Of a stretch of DNA of 64,000 nucleotides, positions 46,413-55,505 are shown in pieces. The position numbers and the translations under genes are program-made. The notes under the pieces were generated by a model, which searched no databases, had not been told where the DNA came from, and saw nothing but the letters and a program-made list of their open reading frames with translations. Each line of letters opens with the position of its first letter. Position 1 is the first letter of the stretch. Source of the DNA: Gracilibacillus kekensis (GTDB taxonomy: Bacteria; Bacillota; Bacilli; Bacillales; Amphibacillaceae); the NCBI RefSeq assembly GCF_900143085.1, contig NZ_FRCZ01000004.1:248001-312000 (forward strand), given 5' to 3'.

Positions 46413-47342
46413 ATGATTCCAGTTCAATCAGCATTTAGTCTAAAAGGATTTGCTATGTTATTACGTCTAGTTGCCGTTGTATTCTCCAGTGTAGCAACGA
46501 TTTTATCTATGCTCCTGCCACTGATTTTCTATTATCAAGTTTCGTGGTTAACCTTATTGGGAACCACCTCTGTGCTTTTGGTAGGTGCTATTTTGATTCA
46601 TGGTGTATTAACGCATGTGTTAAATGATATAGCGGACCATCAATCGGGAACAGATCAATATAGTCCAGGCATACTTTCTGGTGGAAGTAGAGTGATCCAA
46701 ACGAATGCAATGACGGTAACCATGCTAAAGCAGCTTGGCACATTGATGAGTGTTTTCTTAATTTTCATGGCATTTCTCTTTACTGTATTCGGTTATCTAG
46801 AATTCGCCATTTTAACCTTAGTTGGTATATGGGGTGCAGTGTCGTATTCTTTGAAGCCATTTCAATTTGCTTATATTCCTTTTATAGGAGAATGGTTCAG
46901 CTTATTTCCTACCATGCTAGCGATAGCCATTGCCTTGCCATGGATAATGCTAGAATCTATACCAGCTTGGGCATGGCAAAATGCGCTCGTTAATGCCGTT
47001 TGGTGCATGGCATGGGTCATGTTTCATCATATTCCTGACAGACATGCAGACCAAAAAGCAAAACCAATGAAACGAACGTCTGTCGTATGGGCAGTAGAAC
47101 GTATGGGAACTAAAGGAGCCAAATTTCCTGTTTTACTTTACTTTATGATTGTAGGATTGCTATTCATCTGGATTGCTTGTACGCGTCCGGTTGCCGCAAT
47201 AGGTGTTGGTATTATCTTAGTTTATGCAATCTGGATTGTTTTAAGAGTAAATGGAGAGAATGTAGAGGAATTAACAGCAGTTGAGAAGCGGCTGCTTTGC
47301 CTCGCTCTTGCTATCGCAATATGGTTAGGTATTTTTTTATAA
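46413..47342 (+). CDS. UbiA-family prenyltransferase
   Basis: 309 residues from ATG 46413, 9 bases after AAAAAGG; ATG 46404 touches the site. Eight or nine membrane segments and two acid motifs: HVLNDIADHQSGTD near residue 70 and HHIPDRHADQK near 200. These bind the prenyl diphosphate through magnesium in the UbiA superfamily. There is no menaquinone or haem gene close by, so the acceptor is not known. It stands beside decayed sequence. Confidence 0.82.
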   Translation: MIPVQSAFSLKGFAMLLRLVAVVFSSVATILSMLLPLIFYYQVSWLTLLGTTSVLLVGAILIHGVLTHVLNDIADHQSGTDQYSPGILSGGSRVIQTNAMTVTMLKQLGTLMSVFLIFMAFLFTVFGYLEFAILTLVGIWGAVSYSLKPFQFAYIPFIGEWFSLFPTMLAIAIALPWIMLESIPAWAWQNALVNAVWCMAWVMFHHIPDRHADQKAKPMKRTSVVWAVERMGTKGAKFPVLLYFMIVGLLFIWIACTRPVAAIGVGIILVYAIWIVLRVNGENVEELTAVEKRLLCLALAIAIWLGIFL

Positions 47343-47450
47343 TAAAGTGAGACTTCCATCGGTGGGGGTTTAGGCCTGTTAAGTAAGTGATTAAAGGAGT
47401 AAGGTAGATGAATCAAAGGCAGTGGAAGAAGTGATTCCAGTTACTCTTGA

Positions 47451-47756
47451 TTGTTTATTATTCTCATGATATATATCCGACCTAATCTCTCTATTCATAG
47501 GACCATTAACATAATACTAGAACAAATCCGCATAATGTTAATTATTGATTTAAGTTATTTAGAAGAACAATTTAAAAACAATGATATTGCTTCAGTGAAT
47601 AGTAAGGAATTGAATGTATTCTGGTATTATTTAAGGCGGGATCAACGTAAAATCAATCAGCTCCGTACACTTATTGATGCAATTGACGAGTACCTAGTAC
47701 TTATGAAAGTAGAAAAAAAATTGTTCCGATCATACATTTATTATCGAATCAAATAG
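47451..47756 (+). CDS. Hypothetical protein of about 100 residues
   Basis: Begins with TTG if the longest frame is used, without a clear ribosome site. A helical C-terminal part with ELNVFWYYLRRDQRKINQL and IDEYLVLMKVEKKLFRSY looks like a real protein. ATG at 47536 would give 73 residues. No family recognised. A short frame with a good AAAGGAG site at 47408 stops after 8 codons. Confidence 0.4.
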   Translation: MFIILMIYIRPNLSIHRTINIILEQIRIMLIIDLSYLEEQFKNNDIASVNSKELNVFWYYLRRDQRKINQLRTLIDAIDEYLVLMKVEKKLFRSYIYYRIK

Positions 47757-47824
47757 GTTATAGGGTCATCCACCATAATTATTAGATTCGTACGGCTCGT
47801 TATTATTTTGTTCAGTTTTATTTC

Positions 47825-47857
<33 letters not shown>

Positions 47858-47862
47858 TATAG

Positions 47863-47914
47863 AATTGGTCTCAACATCTCAAATTCAAAGTATACTTGAG
47901 ATATTGAGACAATT
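47863..47914. terminator. Long near-perfect inverted repeat between convergent genes
   Basis: AATTGGTCTCAACATCTCAA pairs with TTGAGATATTGAGACAATT with a 13-base loop; only two or three positions differ. It sits 3 bases before the yhfW stop, so a bidirectional terminator is most likely, although T runs are weak. Confidence 0.65.
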
Positions 47915-47916
47915 TA

Positions 47917-49416
47917 TTATTTATAGTCAACTTGTTTTAAATCTTTGGTTGCTGGACCTTCGATTACTTTACCATCAAATGAAAATCTCGAACCGTGACA
48001 TGGACAATCCCAACTTAGTTCAACTTGATTCCAATTACATTCACAGCCTAAATGTGTACATGTTGTATCGACGGCATAAATTTGATTATTATTATCTTTG
48101 TATAAGCCAACTGTTTGTCCATCTATTTTTGTTTTTGTTGCTTGTTTCCGTTCTATTTGTTCTGTTGGCTTTTTCATCACTTTTCCTTTAATAAATTCTT
48201 TCGCTACATTCGTATTATTACTGACAAACTTTTTTAAGTCAGGATCTGCATGGAATCTTTGTGGCTTATATAATTCCTGATACGGATTGTCTTTATTTGT
48301 AACTAAATCTGTTAATGTTTGTGCGGCAACCGCACTGTTCGTCATACCCCATTTTCGATATCCAGTCGCTACAAAAATATTTGGATGTTTCTTATTTAAA
48401 ATTCCTATATAAGGAACTTTATCTAAAGTTGTAAAATCCTGTGCAGACCATTGATATTTCCATTCCTTAACAGGTAGATATTTGTAAGCGTATTTCTCTA
48501 AGTCACTATATGGATCATGGTTTTCTTTATTATATTGCCCTGTTTTGTGTGATTCTCCACCCAATAACCATATGTTTTCTTCGTTATGCTTTACATATCG
48601 CAAGGAATGCTTTGGTTGGTCTATGTCTAAGTACATTCCACCCGGATAATTATCTTCTGAAGTAAATCCTAAACAATACGATCTTGAAGGATACATTCTT
48701 GTACTATAAAATGCCTGACCTTCGTAGAACGGAAATTGAGTAGCAACGATCACTTTTTCTGATATAATGTTATATTCTCGAGCAGTTCTGACAATCGTTT
48801 GTTCTTGTACATCAATATCAACTGCAGTGGTATTTTCGTAAATTTCCACTCCATTTCTCATCAGTTTCTTGATGATCACTTCTAAAAATGCTAATGGATG
48901 AAATTGTGCTTGTTTATTCATTACCAATGCCTGTTTTACTGGGATTGGGAAAGGAATATTATCTTTCAATTGACCACTTATTTTTAATTTTTGATATGCT
49001 TCTGCTTCTTGTAATAACTTCTTTTTGTTTTTATCATCATTGGTATATAATATCGCCTGCTGTTCTTCGAAATTGCAATGTATTTCATTTTCCTCAATTA
49101 ACTTTTGAATAAGGGTTATGGCATCCAACTGACTTTGGTAGTAATGTTGAGCATTTTCTAACCCCATGTGCTCGATTAATTCATGATAAATCAATCCATG
49201 TTGCGCCGTAACTTTAGCAGTAGTATGTCCCGTAGTACTTAGCGCCAGCCGATCTCTCTCTATTAATATAACTTTTACACCCCTTTCACTTAAAAGATAA
49301 GCAGTAAGGATGCCGGTCATACCTCCTCCAACGATGGTTATTTCTGTTGATAAACTTTTATTTAAAGCTGAAAATGGAGTAAGGTTATAAGTATCTTGCC
49401 AGATTGTTTTATGCAT
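47917..49416 (-). CDS. yhfW: FAD-dependent oxidoreductase fused to a Rieske domain
   Basis: 499 residues from the ATG that lies 8 bases after AAGGAAGGG; another ATG six bases earlier is too close. N-terminal DAO-type FAD fold with ITIVGGGMTGILTAY, and a C-terminal Rieske 2Fe-2S domain with CTHLGCECNW and CPCHGSRF. This order of domains is that of B. subtilis YhfW. Substrate unknown. Cytoplasmic. Single gene. Confidence 0.92.
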   Translation of the reverse strand: MHKTIWQDTYNLTPFSALNKSLSTEITIVGGGMTGILTAYLLSERGVKVILIERDRLALSTTGHTTAKVTAQHGLIYHELIEHMGLENAQHYYQSQLDAITLIQKLIEENEIHCNFEEQQAILYTNDDKNKKKLLQEAEAYQKLKISGQLKDNIPFPIPVKQALVMNKQAQFHPLAFLEVIIKKLMRNGVEIYENTTAVDIDVQEQTIVRTAREYNIISEKVIVATQFPFYEGQAFYSTRMYPSRSYCLGFTSEDNYPGGMYLDIDQPKHSLRYVKHNEENIWLLGGESHKTGQYNKENHDPYSDLEKYAYKYLPVKEWKYQWSAQDFTTLDKVPYIGILNKKHPNIFVATGYRKWGMTNSAVAAQTLTDLVTNKDNPYQELYKPQRFHADPDLKKFVSNNTNVAKEFIKGKVMKKPTEQIERKQATKTKIDGQTVGLYKDNNNQIYAVDTTCTHLGCECNWNQVELSWDCPCHGSRFSFDGKVIEGPATKDLKQVDYK

Positions 49417-49521
49417 CGTCATACCCTTCCTTTTAGATAAGATTATAAAGTCTCCTTTTATAATAGCTTTACCCAAGAAGGTTGAATATATGAACTATTT
49501 GCAGTGTTTATCTGCTCATCA

Positions 49522-50493
49522 TTAAAAAATATCATTATAACTGGGAATTCCTGCAACTGATGTTGCTTTTTTTACACCATCAATAATTGCTTCCTGTATT
49601 ACTTTTGTTGCTATTATTGCTATTGCGTTTGGATCTGCTTCTACCTTACCGGAAGCCATCATAAATAAGGTATCCCCATCTATTAAAGTGTGAGAAGGGG
49701 TTATTGTTTTTGCAATTCCATCTTGAGCAATACTAGCTATCTTATTAGTTTGTGCTTTTGTTAGGTTAGCATTAGTCATAATAGTACCGATTGTAGTGTT
49801 TCCCGAATAGCGATCTTGAGCTAATAATTTCTTTTCCGCCTGTGAAATTAAAGTTTCCTCTGATGATAAAAATTGTCGTTTTGTTTTATCATATAATCCA
49901 GCTATCGTCTGATTTGTGATAGGATCCACAATATCACCGATCGCATTTACAGCAACTACTGCTGCGACCTGTAATGAACCCAACTGATATGCTGCAAATC
50001 CAATACCAGATTTCATACTATAATCATTTCCCAAAGCTTTTCCAACGGTCGCGCCACATCCAGCTCCAACATTTCCGAATACACTTGTATTTTCATAAGC
50101 ATTTACACATGCTTGATATCCCATCATTTTGTCTGGTCTTATTGATGGAGAACCAACTCCAAGATCAAAAAGTATCGCACCTGGTACTATTGGAACTTTT
50201 GCAAATACAACATCAAATCCTATATCTCTTTCCTCTAAAAAGTACATAACACCACTGCCTGCATCTAACCCAAAGGCACTGCCACCTGATAGAAATGTGG
50301 CATGTGCTTTCTCTACGGTATTCTCTGATGCTAATAGATCCGTTTCTCTTGTGCCAGGTGCACCACCTTTCACATCAACTCCAGTTGTAGCACCCTCTTC
50401 ACAAATAATAACTGTGCAGCCAGTTAGAGCATCGGTATCTTGTTGATGGCCAATTCTAAAGTCTTGTAATTCATCTACAAATAGTTTTTTCAA
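49522..50493 (-). CDS. P1 family peptidase (DmpA/aminopeptidase type)
   Basis: 323 residues from TTG, 8 bases after AAGGAG. The P1 fold is seen in TTGVDVKGGAPGTRETDLL, FLSGGSAFGLDAGSGVM, GNVGAGCGATVGK and SGNTTIGTIMTNA. The last holds the site where the precursor cuts itself and frees the catalytic residue. Members act as L-aminopeptidases or D-esterases on small peptides. No signal peptide. Divergent from acyP, with 70 bases between starts. Confidence 0.88.
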   Translation of the reverse strand: MKKLFVDELQDFRIGHQQDTDALTGCTVIICEEGATTGVDVKGGAPGTRETDLLASENTVEKAHATFLSGGSAFGLDAGSGVMYFLEERDIGFDVVFAKVPIVPGAILFDLGVGSPSIRPDKMMGYQACVNAYENTSVFGNVGAGCGATVGKALGNDYSMKSGIGFAAYQLGSLQVAAVVAVNAIGDIVDPITNQTIAGLYDKTKRQFLSSEETLISQAEKKLLAQDRYSGNTTIGTIMTNANLTKAQTNKIASIAQDGIAKTITPSHTLIDGDTLFMMASGKVEADPNAIAIIATKVIQEAIIDGVKKATSVAGIPSYNDIF

Positions 50494-50563
50494 AATAATA
50501 CTCCTTTCTAAGCTTTGAAATTCAATGGAAAGAATGATAGTATTTTCCTAAGAGGTGATGTTA

Positions 50564-50839
50564 GTGAGACGTATACATCTAGTTGTGTCAGGTAGAGTTC
50601 AGGGTGTAGGTTTTCGGGCTTATACGCAACAAGCAGCTATTGAAAACGATATTGTTGGATGGGTAAGAAATCTCGCTGATGGCGCAGTTGAGGTTGAAGC
50701 AGTAGGTGAAGATAAACAAGTAGATCAATTTATAAAAAAAGTGAAGAAAGGTCCTTCATTTTTTGCTAAGGTCAAAAATATAGAAGTAACTGAGTGTGAA
50801 ACAGTTCATAATTATCAAAAATTCGAAATTGTGTATTAA
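50564..50839 (+). CDS. acyP: Acylphosphatase
   Basis: 91 residues from GTG 50564, 6 bases after AGAGGTG. It hydrolyses acyl phosphates. The active arginine is in VSGRVQGVGFRAY and the asparagine in VGWVRNLADGAVEVEA, both invariant. Single gene with a strong terminator. Confidence 0.95.
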   Translation: MRRIHLVVSGRVQGVGFRAYTQQAAIENDIVGWVRNLADGAVEVEAVGEDKQVDQFIKKVKKGPSFFAKVKNIEVTECETVHNYQKFEIVY

Positions 50840-50869
50840 AAAACCGCTAACTCATAGCGGTTTTTTTTA
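50838..50869 (+). terminator. Terminator after acyP
   Basis: AAAAACCGCT and AGCGGTTTTT with a 7-base loop and TTTTT. It could also stop the ferredoxin transcript on the minus strand, where the A run becomes T. Confidence 0.9.
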
Positions 50870-50873
50870 TATC

Positions 50874-51113
50874 TTATTTTTCCTCGAAAAATTTGCGGTT
50901 TAATGAAATATATTCATTTTCATTATCCGGAACTTCATCTTCCATGTAGATTGCTTCTACAGGACATACAGCTTCACATGCCCCACAATCAATACAAATA
51001 TCCGGATCGATATAAAACATATCTTTCCCTTCCTCTATACAATCTACAGGACATACTTCTACGCATTCTCCTGCTTTTTCTTCTTTACAAGGCGATGTTA
51101 TTACAAATGCCAA
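50874..51113 (-). CDS. Two-cluster ferredoxin
   Basis: 79 residues from TTG after AAAGGAGGGG. Cysteine sets are C9, C17 and C21 in CVEVCPVDC plus CIDCGACEAVCP near 40-51, the pattern of bacterial 7Fe/8Fe ferredoxins with a long first spacing (FdxA type). Electron carrier in the cytoplasm; partner not shown. Single gene. Confidence 0.92.
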   Translation of the reverse strand: MAFVITSPCKEEKAGECVEVCPVDCIEEGKDMFYIDPDICIDCGACEAVCPVEAIYMEDEVPDNENEYISLNRKFFEEK

Positions 51114-51222
51114 GACGATCCCCTCCTTTAACGATTCATCGTTATGTATCTCTATACATAGTTATTCTATCATAATTTCGAAAGTTCGAATACCATTATA
51201 GCTCATTTCCTAGAGATTGCAA

Positions 51223-51798
51223 TCAATATTTAAAATCATTTGTTTGATTTTCTTCCCAAATACGCTCTGTTATATATTCTCCGCCAATTCGTTGGATAAG
51301 AAACACATCAGGATTAGTAAGGGTCTTCCACTCTTGAAATCCAAAATCAATATTAAATCTTTGCAACATTAAAGCAAGTAGATTACCATGTGTTACGATT
51401 ATAATGTTCTCATTTTCTACATCTTCCATACATTCTTTTAATAATGCCTCTGATCGACTATAGGCATCACTCGAAGATTCTCCCCCAGGTAATTTAAAAT
51501 GGAAATTTTGAAAAGACTCTTCTAAAATATCGATCCAGTCATCGATTGGTTGTTCGCTTAATAAGCGTTCCTTGAGACGTTCATCTATTTCTATAGATAT
51601 ATTTTGACGAGTGGCAAATGGTTTTATACTCTCTTGCGCACGTAAATACGGACTAGTAATAATACGGTGTATTGGAAAACTAAGTTGTTCTAATTTTCTT
51701 GCTAATTCATAAGCCTGCTGATTTCCTTTTTTTGTTAAAGGTGAATCACTGTGCTGACCTATGGCATGGCAATGACGGATCATAAGAATTCTTTTCAT
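51223..51798 (-). CDS. Histidine phosphatase family protein
   Basis: 191 residues. The phospho-histidine is in MIRHCHAIG, a variant of the usual RHGE/RHGQ. Second active site residues are in TSPYLRAQESI and IIVTHGNLLAL. Length and layout match broad-specificity phosphatases of the PhoE/GpmB group. GGAG precedes ATG. Substrate unknown. Confidence 0.87.
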   Translation of the reverse strand: MKRILMIRHCHAIGQHSDSPLTKKGNQQAYELARKLEQLSFPIHRIITSPYLRAQESIKPFATRQNISIEIDERLKERLLSEQPIDDWIDILEESFQNFHFKLPGGESSSDAYSRSEALLKECMEDVENENIIIVTHGNLLALMLQRFNIDFGFQEWKTLTNPDVFLIQRIGGEYITERIWEENQTNDFKY

Positions 51799-51894
51799 TT
51801 TATCAGCTCCTATGGAGAATCTTTGAAAAGTTTAGAAAGATACGAATAAGTCTATTATCTATTTATTCCCAACAATTTGCAGGTATAAACAAGA

Positions 51895-52098
51895 TTATAC
51901 ATGTTGAAAATAGTCCTTTTTAAATCCAGCTATGCGATTTGTATTATCGATTACAAAATAAAACTCATCTGTTTCATTTTTTACATCATATATTTTTCCT
52001 TCTGTAAGAACAGAATTCACTTTGTATTTTTTTGCGTTTGTGTGGATACATTTTATTTTCTTAATTGTTTCGTTATTCTCCCAATTTTGATGAATCAT
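51895..52098 (-). CDS. DUF6501 family small protein
   Basis: 67 residues. The start at MIHQNWENNETIKKIKCIHT follows GAGGGAAG. YDVKNETDEFYFVIDNTNRI and a final KKDYFQHV fit DUF6501, small conserved Bacillaceae proteins of unknown role. Upstream in-frame codons are not part of it. Confidence 0.75.
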   Translation of the reverse strand: MIHQNWENNETIKKIKCIHTNAKKYKVNSVLTEGKIYDVKNETDEFYFVIDNTNRIAGFKKDYFQHV

Positions 52099-52178
52099 GC
52101 CAACTTCCCTCCTCTCTTTTATCATAAACATTAATCGTTGATTATACAAGGATTTCTATAATAGTTAACATAATATTA

Positions 52179-53228
52179 TTATTGTCTATCTATTGGAAGG
52201 ATGTACATTTTCTTTAACAAAAATGGCAATAGTAAAATAATAAAAAGCATTCGCACTAACTGAAGTGAACCAACAATAGCAGGATCTGCATTAACTTCCC
52301 CGGCAGTAATTGCCATTTCCACTAAACCTCCAGGTGCTAAGCTTAACATAGCTGTAGCAAAGCTTAATTCGGAAAATAGCGCAAATATATATCCTAATCC
52401 GGTAGATATTGAAATAATAAAACAAGTAAATAAGAAGAAAATCCAGGAAAAATTACCCGCTTTTTTTAAGTCTGCCATTCTGATAGACAATCCCAGATGT
52501 ATTCCGATAGATAACTGAGCAAAATGATACAAACTTATTGGTACATCACTTATTGGCAGTGATAATAGTTTGATTACGGCAATAATCATCATCGGTATCA
52601 AAACATATGAAGCAGGAATTTTAAAACGCAATAAAAAGGCTAAACCAAAAAGTAATACATATATTACAAATGTCCACCCACTGAACTCTGAAGGTGTTTC
52701 ATTTGGTAAAGCTAGCTCTGCATGATTATCAGTAAAGAAGAAGGAAGCTAGTAAGGGTACGATAAATAAGACAGCCATTAAGCGGATTGTATGAAATATA
52801 GCAACTAAACCTGTATTAGCTTTCATCGAATCACTCATAGCAACCATCACCGATAAACCACCGGGAACACTGCCTAAAATGCCAGTCGTTTTTTCTATAT
52901 TCGCATATTTAGCTAAGAGTGTTCCACTTTGAATGCAAATGACTATTAATAATATGGTAATTATTAAAAATGGAATAAAATAAGGAATTACTCCTTTTAA
53001 TGTGGTAGACGTAAAAGTAGAACCAATTTGAGCACCCGTTAGTAGAAAACTTACATTTAAGATGGTTTTATTTTGTTCCAAGTGAAATTTGGTCAGAAAA
53101 TTTAATAAGAATACAGCAACTAATGGCCCTAATATCCACGGCAACGGAATATGTAATACGATAAACAAACCAGTTGTAATCAATGAAACGGCATACATTA
53201 ATAACAGATAGTATATATTTTTGATCAT
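52179..53228 (-). CDS. AbrB-type membrane protein (PF05145-like transporter)
   Basis: 349 residues from ATG after AAAGGGTG. About ten membrane segments in two similar halves: PLPWILGPLVAVF and SVPGGLSVMVAMSD in the first, and RFKIPASYVLIPMMI, SLAPGGLVEMAITAGEV in the second. The paired PGG segments are typical of this duplicated family, which has been called AbrB but is not the DNA-binding AbrB. Transport substrate unknown. Single gene. Confidence 0.85.
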   Translation of the reverse strand: MIKNIYYLLLMYAVSLITTGLFIVLHIPLPWILGPLVAVFLLNFLTKFHLEQNKTILNVSFLLTGAQIGSTFTSTTLKGVIPYFIPFLIITILLIVICIQSGTLLAKYANIEKTTGILGSVPGGLSVMVAMSDSMKANTGLVAIFHTIRLMAVLFIVPLLASFFFTDNHAELALPNETPSEFSGWTFVIYVLLFGLAFLLRFKIPASYVLIPMMIIAVIKLLSLPISDVPISLYHFAQLSIGIHLGLSIRMADLKKAGNFSWIFFLFTCFIISISTGLGYIFALFSELSFATAMLSLAPGGLVEMAITAGEVNADPAIVGSLQLVRMLFIILLLPFLLKKMYILPIDRQ

Positions 53229-53291
53229 TTGTCGCACACCCTTTAAACGGATCACTCTATAATAGAGAAAACTCCCCGCTTGGACGGGAAG

Positions 53292-54254
53292 TTATTCAAA
53301 TAATGATAAATAGTGGTCAAGCCCTTCCTCTGTTAATTTATCTTTTGAGATAAATCGGAGAGCAGCTGAATTAATGCAATAACGCATTCCACCTTTATCG
53401 ACTGGACCATCGTCAAAGACATGACCTAAATGAGAATCTGAATCTTCACTTCTTACTTCAATTCGACGCATACCATGTGAAGTATCCATATTCTCTTCAA
53501 TCGCATTCCGATTTAATGGTTTGGTAAAGCTTGGCCAACCACATCCAGCATCATATTGATCCTTAGTTGTAAAAAGAGGTTCACCACTAATAATATCTAC
53601 ATAGACACCTTCTTTTTGGTTATTCCAATACTCGTTGTCAAAAGGTCTTTCCGTTCCATTTTCTTGTGTAACATGGTATTGGATGGGGGTTAACTTTTCT
53701 TTTAAATCTTCTTTTGTGAAGGATTTACTCCAATTTTTTTTAATAAAATCCGCTCGTCCTGAACCTTTTTTATACATCTGATAATGAAAGCGTTGCTTTT
53801 TATAATAATCTTGATGTTTCTCTTCTGCTTCATAAAACGTTTTAGCTGGTAAAATATCAGTTACAATTGGTTTATTAAATTTTCCACTTTCTTCTAATTG
53901 TTGCTTCGATGTTTCTGCCAAATGTTTTTGTTGCTCCGTTGTATAATAGATTGCGGTTTTGTAGGACTCACCACGGTCATGAAATTGACCACCTGGATCT
54001 GTAGGGTCAATTTGTTGCCAGAAGAGGTCTAATAATTTTTTATATGGAAAAACATTAGGATTATAAGTGATTTCTACGGCCTCGCGATGGCCGGTTGTAT
54101 TGGTGCAAACTTCTTCATATGTTGGATTAGGCTTGTCTCCTCCTGTATAACCTGAAACAACTTGTTCAATACCTGGTTGTTGATCAAATGGTTCCACCAT
54201 ACACCAGAAACAGCCACCTGCGAATATTGCAGTTTCTAAAGATTGCTTTGTCAT
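53292..54254 (-). CDS. msrAB: Fused peptide methionine sulfoxide reductases A and B
   Basis: 320 residues. MsrA half: GGCFWC with the catalytic cysteine at residue 15, then HYNP-like and [13 protein letters not shown]. MsrB half from about 180: [35 protein letters not shown] and the catalytic cysteine in [11 protein letters not shown]. The zinc-type CxxC pairs of some MsrB enzymes are absent. Repairs oxidised methionine of both stereochemistries. Fusion in the order A-B is common. AGGAGG precedes ATG. Confidence 0.96.
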   Translation of the reverse strand: MTKQSLETAIFAGGCFWCMVEPFDQQPGIEQVVSGYTGGDKPNPTYEEVCTNTTGHREAVEITYNPNVFPYKKLLDLFWQQIDPTDPGGQFHDRGESYKTAIYYTTEQQKHLAETSKQQLEESGKFNKPIVTDILPAKTFYEAEEKHQDYYKKQRFHYQMYKKGSGRADFIKKNWSKSFTKEDLKEKLTPIQYHVTQENGTERPFDNEYWNNQKEGVYVDIISGEPLFTTKDQYDAGCGWPSFTKPLNRNAIEENMDTSHGMRRIEVRSEDSDSHLGHVFDDGPVDKGGMRYCINSAALRFISKDKLTEEGLDHYLSLFE

Positions 54255-54359
54255 AGAAAAAGCCTCCTATTTATCTATTTACTTTTATTGTGCTCTTCAC
54301 AGTAAAAAAATGCAAGTGCTCTGTTTTTAGTATTACATTTGAAAAGTATAAAATTTTAG

Positions 54360-54515
54360 CTGGTGTCTAGTTCCGAGCCTTCACGAATCAATCTACGATA
54401 AAGAAGACTTGACAATTGGTGAAAGGAATCATCGGCTCGAAAGCTCACCGTGATTCCTTTATTTCTGCTTTAGTCGCTACGTTTCTAAGTGGGGGCTCTG
54501 CGCTATTCTAGGTTA
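54360..54515. repeat. Repeat-like intergenic segment with a stem
   Basis: From CCGAGCC at 54374 onward the sequence has the GC-richer, punctuated look of the dispersed Bacillaceae intergenic repeats. AAAGGAATCA and TGATTCCTTT form the arms of a stem around CGGCTCGAAAGCTCACCG. The 54255-54515 interval has no other feature I recognise. Family membership is by style, without a second copy in this window. Confidence 0.4.
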
Positions 54516-54986
54516 TTATATGAAAAGTTTTGGTTGTGACCCTTTTGTTTCTATCTTTTGAGGAGTGGAGTTCGTTTGTGTTTGTTTTTCAGATGATGTT
54601 TCAGCTTTTTCTTCTGTATTCATTGATGCTTCCTCTTCTGCGTCATCTTCATTATTTATATCATTTAAAGCTTTCATCATATTAATTAATTTTGGGGCAT
54701 TTTTAATCATTGGACCATATTCTTTTATTAACGGTGTAGCTTGTTGTGCAACTTTTAAAACTTGCTGCACATTATTCAACGTACCCATTAAATTTGAGCC
54801 TCCACCAGCAGTTGAAGCTACGTTAGCAGCTTGTGAAGGAAAAATTCTCTGAAGCATTCCTTGTAGTCCTGTTGGATTTGTCATTTGGCTTGGTAGAGCT
54901 GATCGTTGCGGGAACCCATTAAGGAATGACTGTGGTGGCATTTGTTGCTGGGAAAAAAACGGTGGTTGATTAGGTGGTCGAAACAT
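54516..54986 (-). CDS. YqfQ-like (VrrA-type) protein
   Basis: 156 residues. A proline- and glutamine-rich N-terminus (MFRPPNQPPFFSQQQMPPQS) leads to a conserved core VQQVLKVAQQATPLIKEYGP, MIKNAPKLINMMKAL, and an acidic low-complexity tail (DDAEEEASMNTEEKAETSSE). This is the YqfQ/VrrA pattern known from spore-related proteins. AAAGGAG precedes ATG. Not essential to neighbours. Confidence 0.75.
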   Translation of the reverse strand: MFRPPNQPPFFSQQQMPPQSFLNGFPQRSALPSQMTNPTGLQGMLQRIFPSQAANVASTAGGGSNLMGTLNNVQQVLKVAQQATPLIKEYGPMIKNAPKLINMMKALNDINNEDDAEEEASMNTEEKAETSSEKQTQTNSTPQKIETKGSQPKLFI

Positions 54987-55056
54987 GACTCATTCTCCTT
55001 TCCGTATACATGTTGCTATAGTCTATGTAGGAAGACCATTATGTGTATAGGCATCG

Positions 55057-55422
55057 TCATTTAGGCTGATATTTACTGCCGACAACCGTTTTTTTATCTA
55101 AACCAACAAAAATTACAAGGTTTCCAGTAGTATCTGTCTCCGTATGGTTAAAAGTAACAGAATAAACCTTGTCTTTATTATAAGTTTTTGAAATAGATTT
55201 TTTTATTTCGTTATTCACGGGTATATTTTTTACGATGGAATCCTTTGGGCTTGCTGGTATTAAATCACTTTCTTCATCAGACAGACTATTGAAGGCGATC
55301 ATCTCAATTGGCAGTTGGTTTTCAGTCTTGGAAATCGAAGAAAAAGAAACTATTCCAATTAAAATAAATATAGAACATACCCCTATGGTCACAACTAAAA
55401 GAACCTTAATTAATTTATTCAT
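55057..55422 (-). CDS. Hypothetical membrane-anchored protein
   Basis: 121 residues. One N-terminal membrane segment (VLLVVTIGVCSIFILIGIVSF) followed by an exported part with many lysines and a beta-rich end (KVYSVTFNHTETDTTGNLVI). No family recognised. AGGGAGG precedes ATG. Could be an anchored or secreted protein. Confidence 0.65.
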   Translation of the reverse strand: MNKLIKVLLVVTIGVCSIFILIGIVSFSSISKTENQLPIEMIAFNSLSDEESDLIPASPKDSIVKNIPVNNEIKKSISKTYNKDKVYSVTFNHTETDTTGNLVIFVGLDKKTVVGSKYQPK

Positions 55423-55505
55423 AAAGTTTTCCTCCCTAATGATCAGCCGTTTCTAGACTTATAGTAAAATAAGTCTTTATCCTCTAATTAATATATTTAT
55501 TTAAT

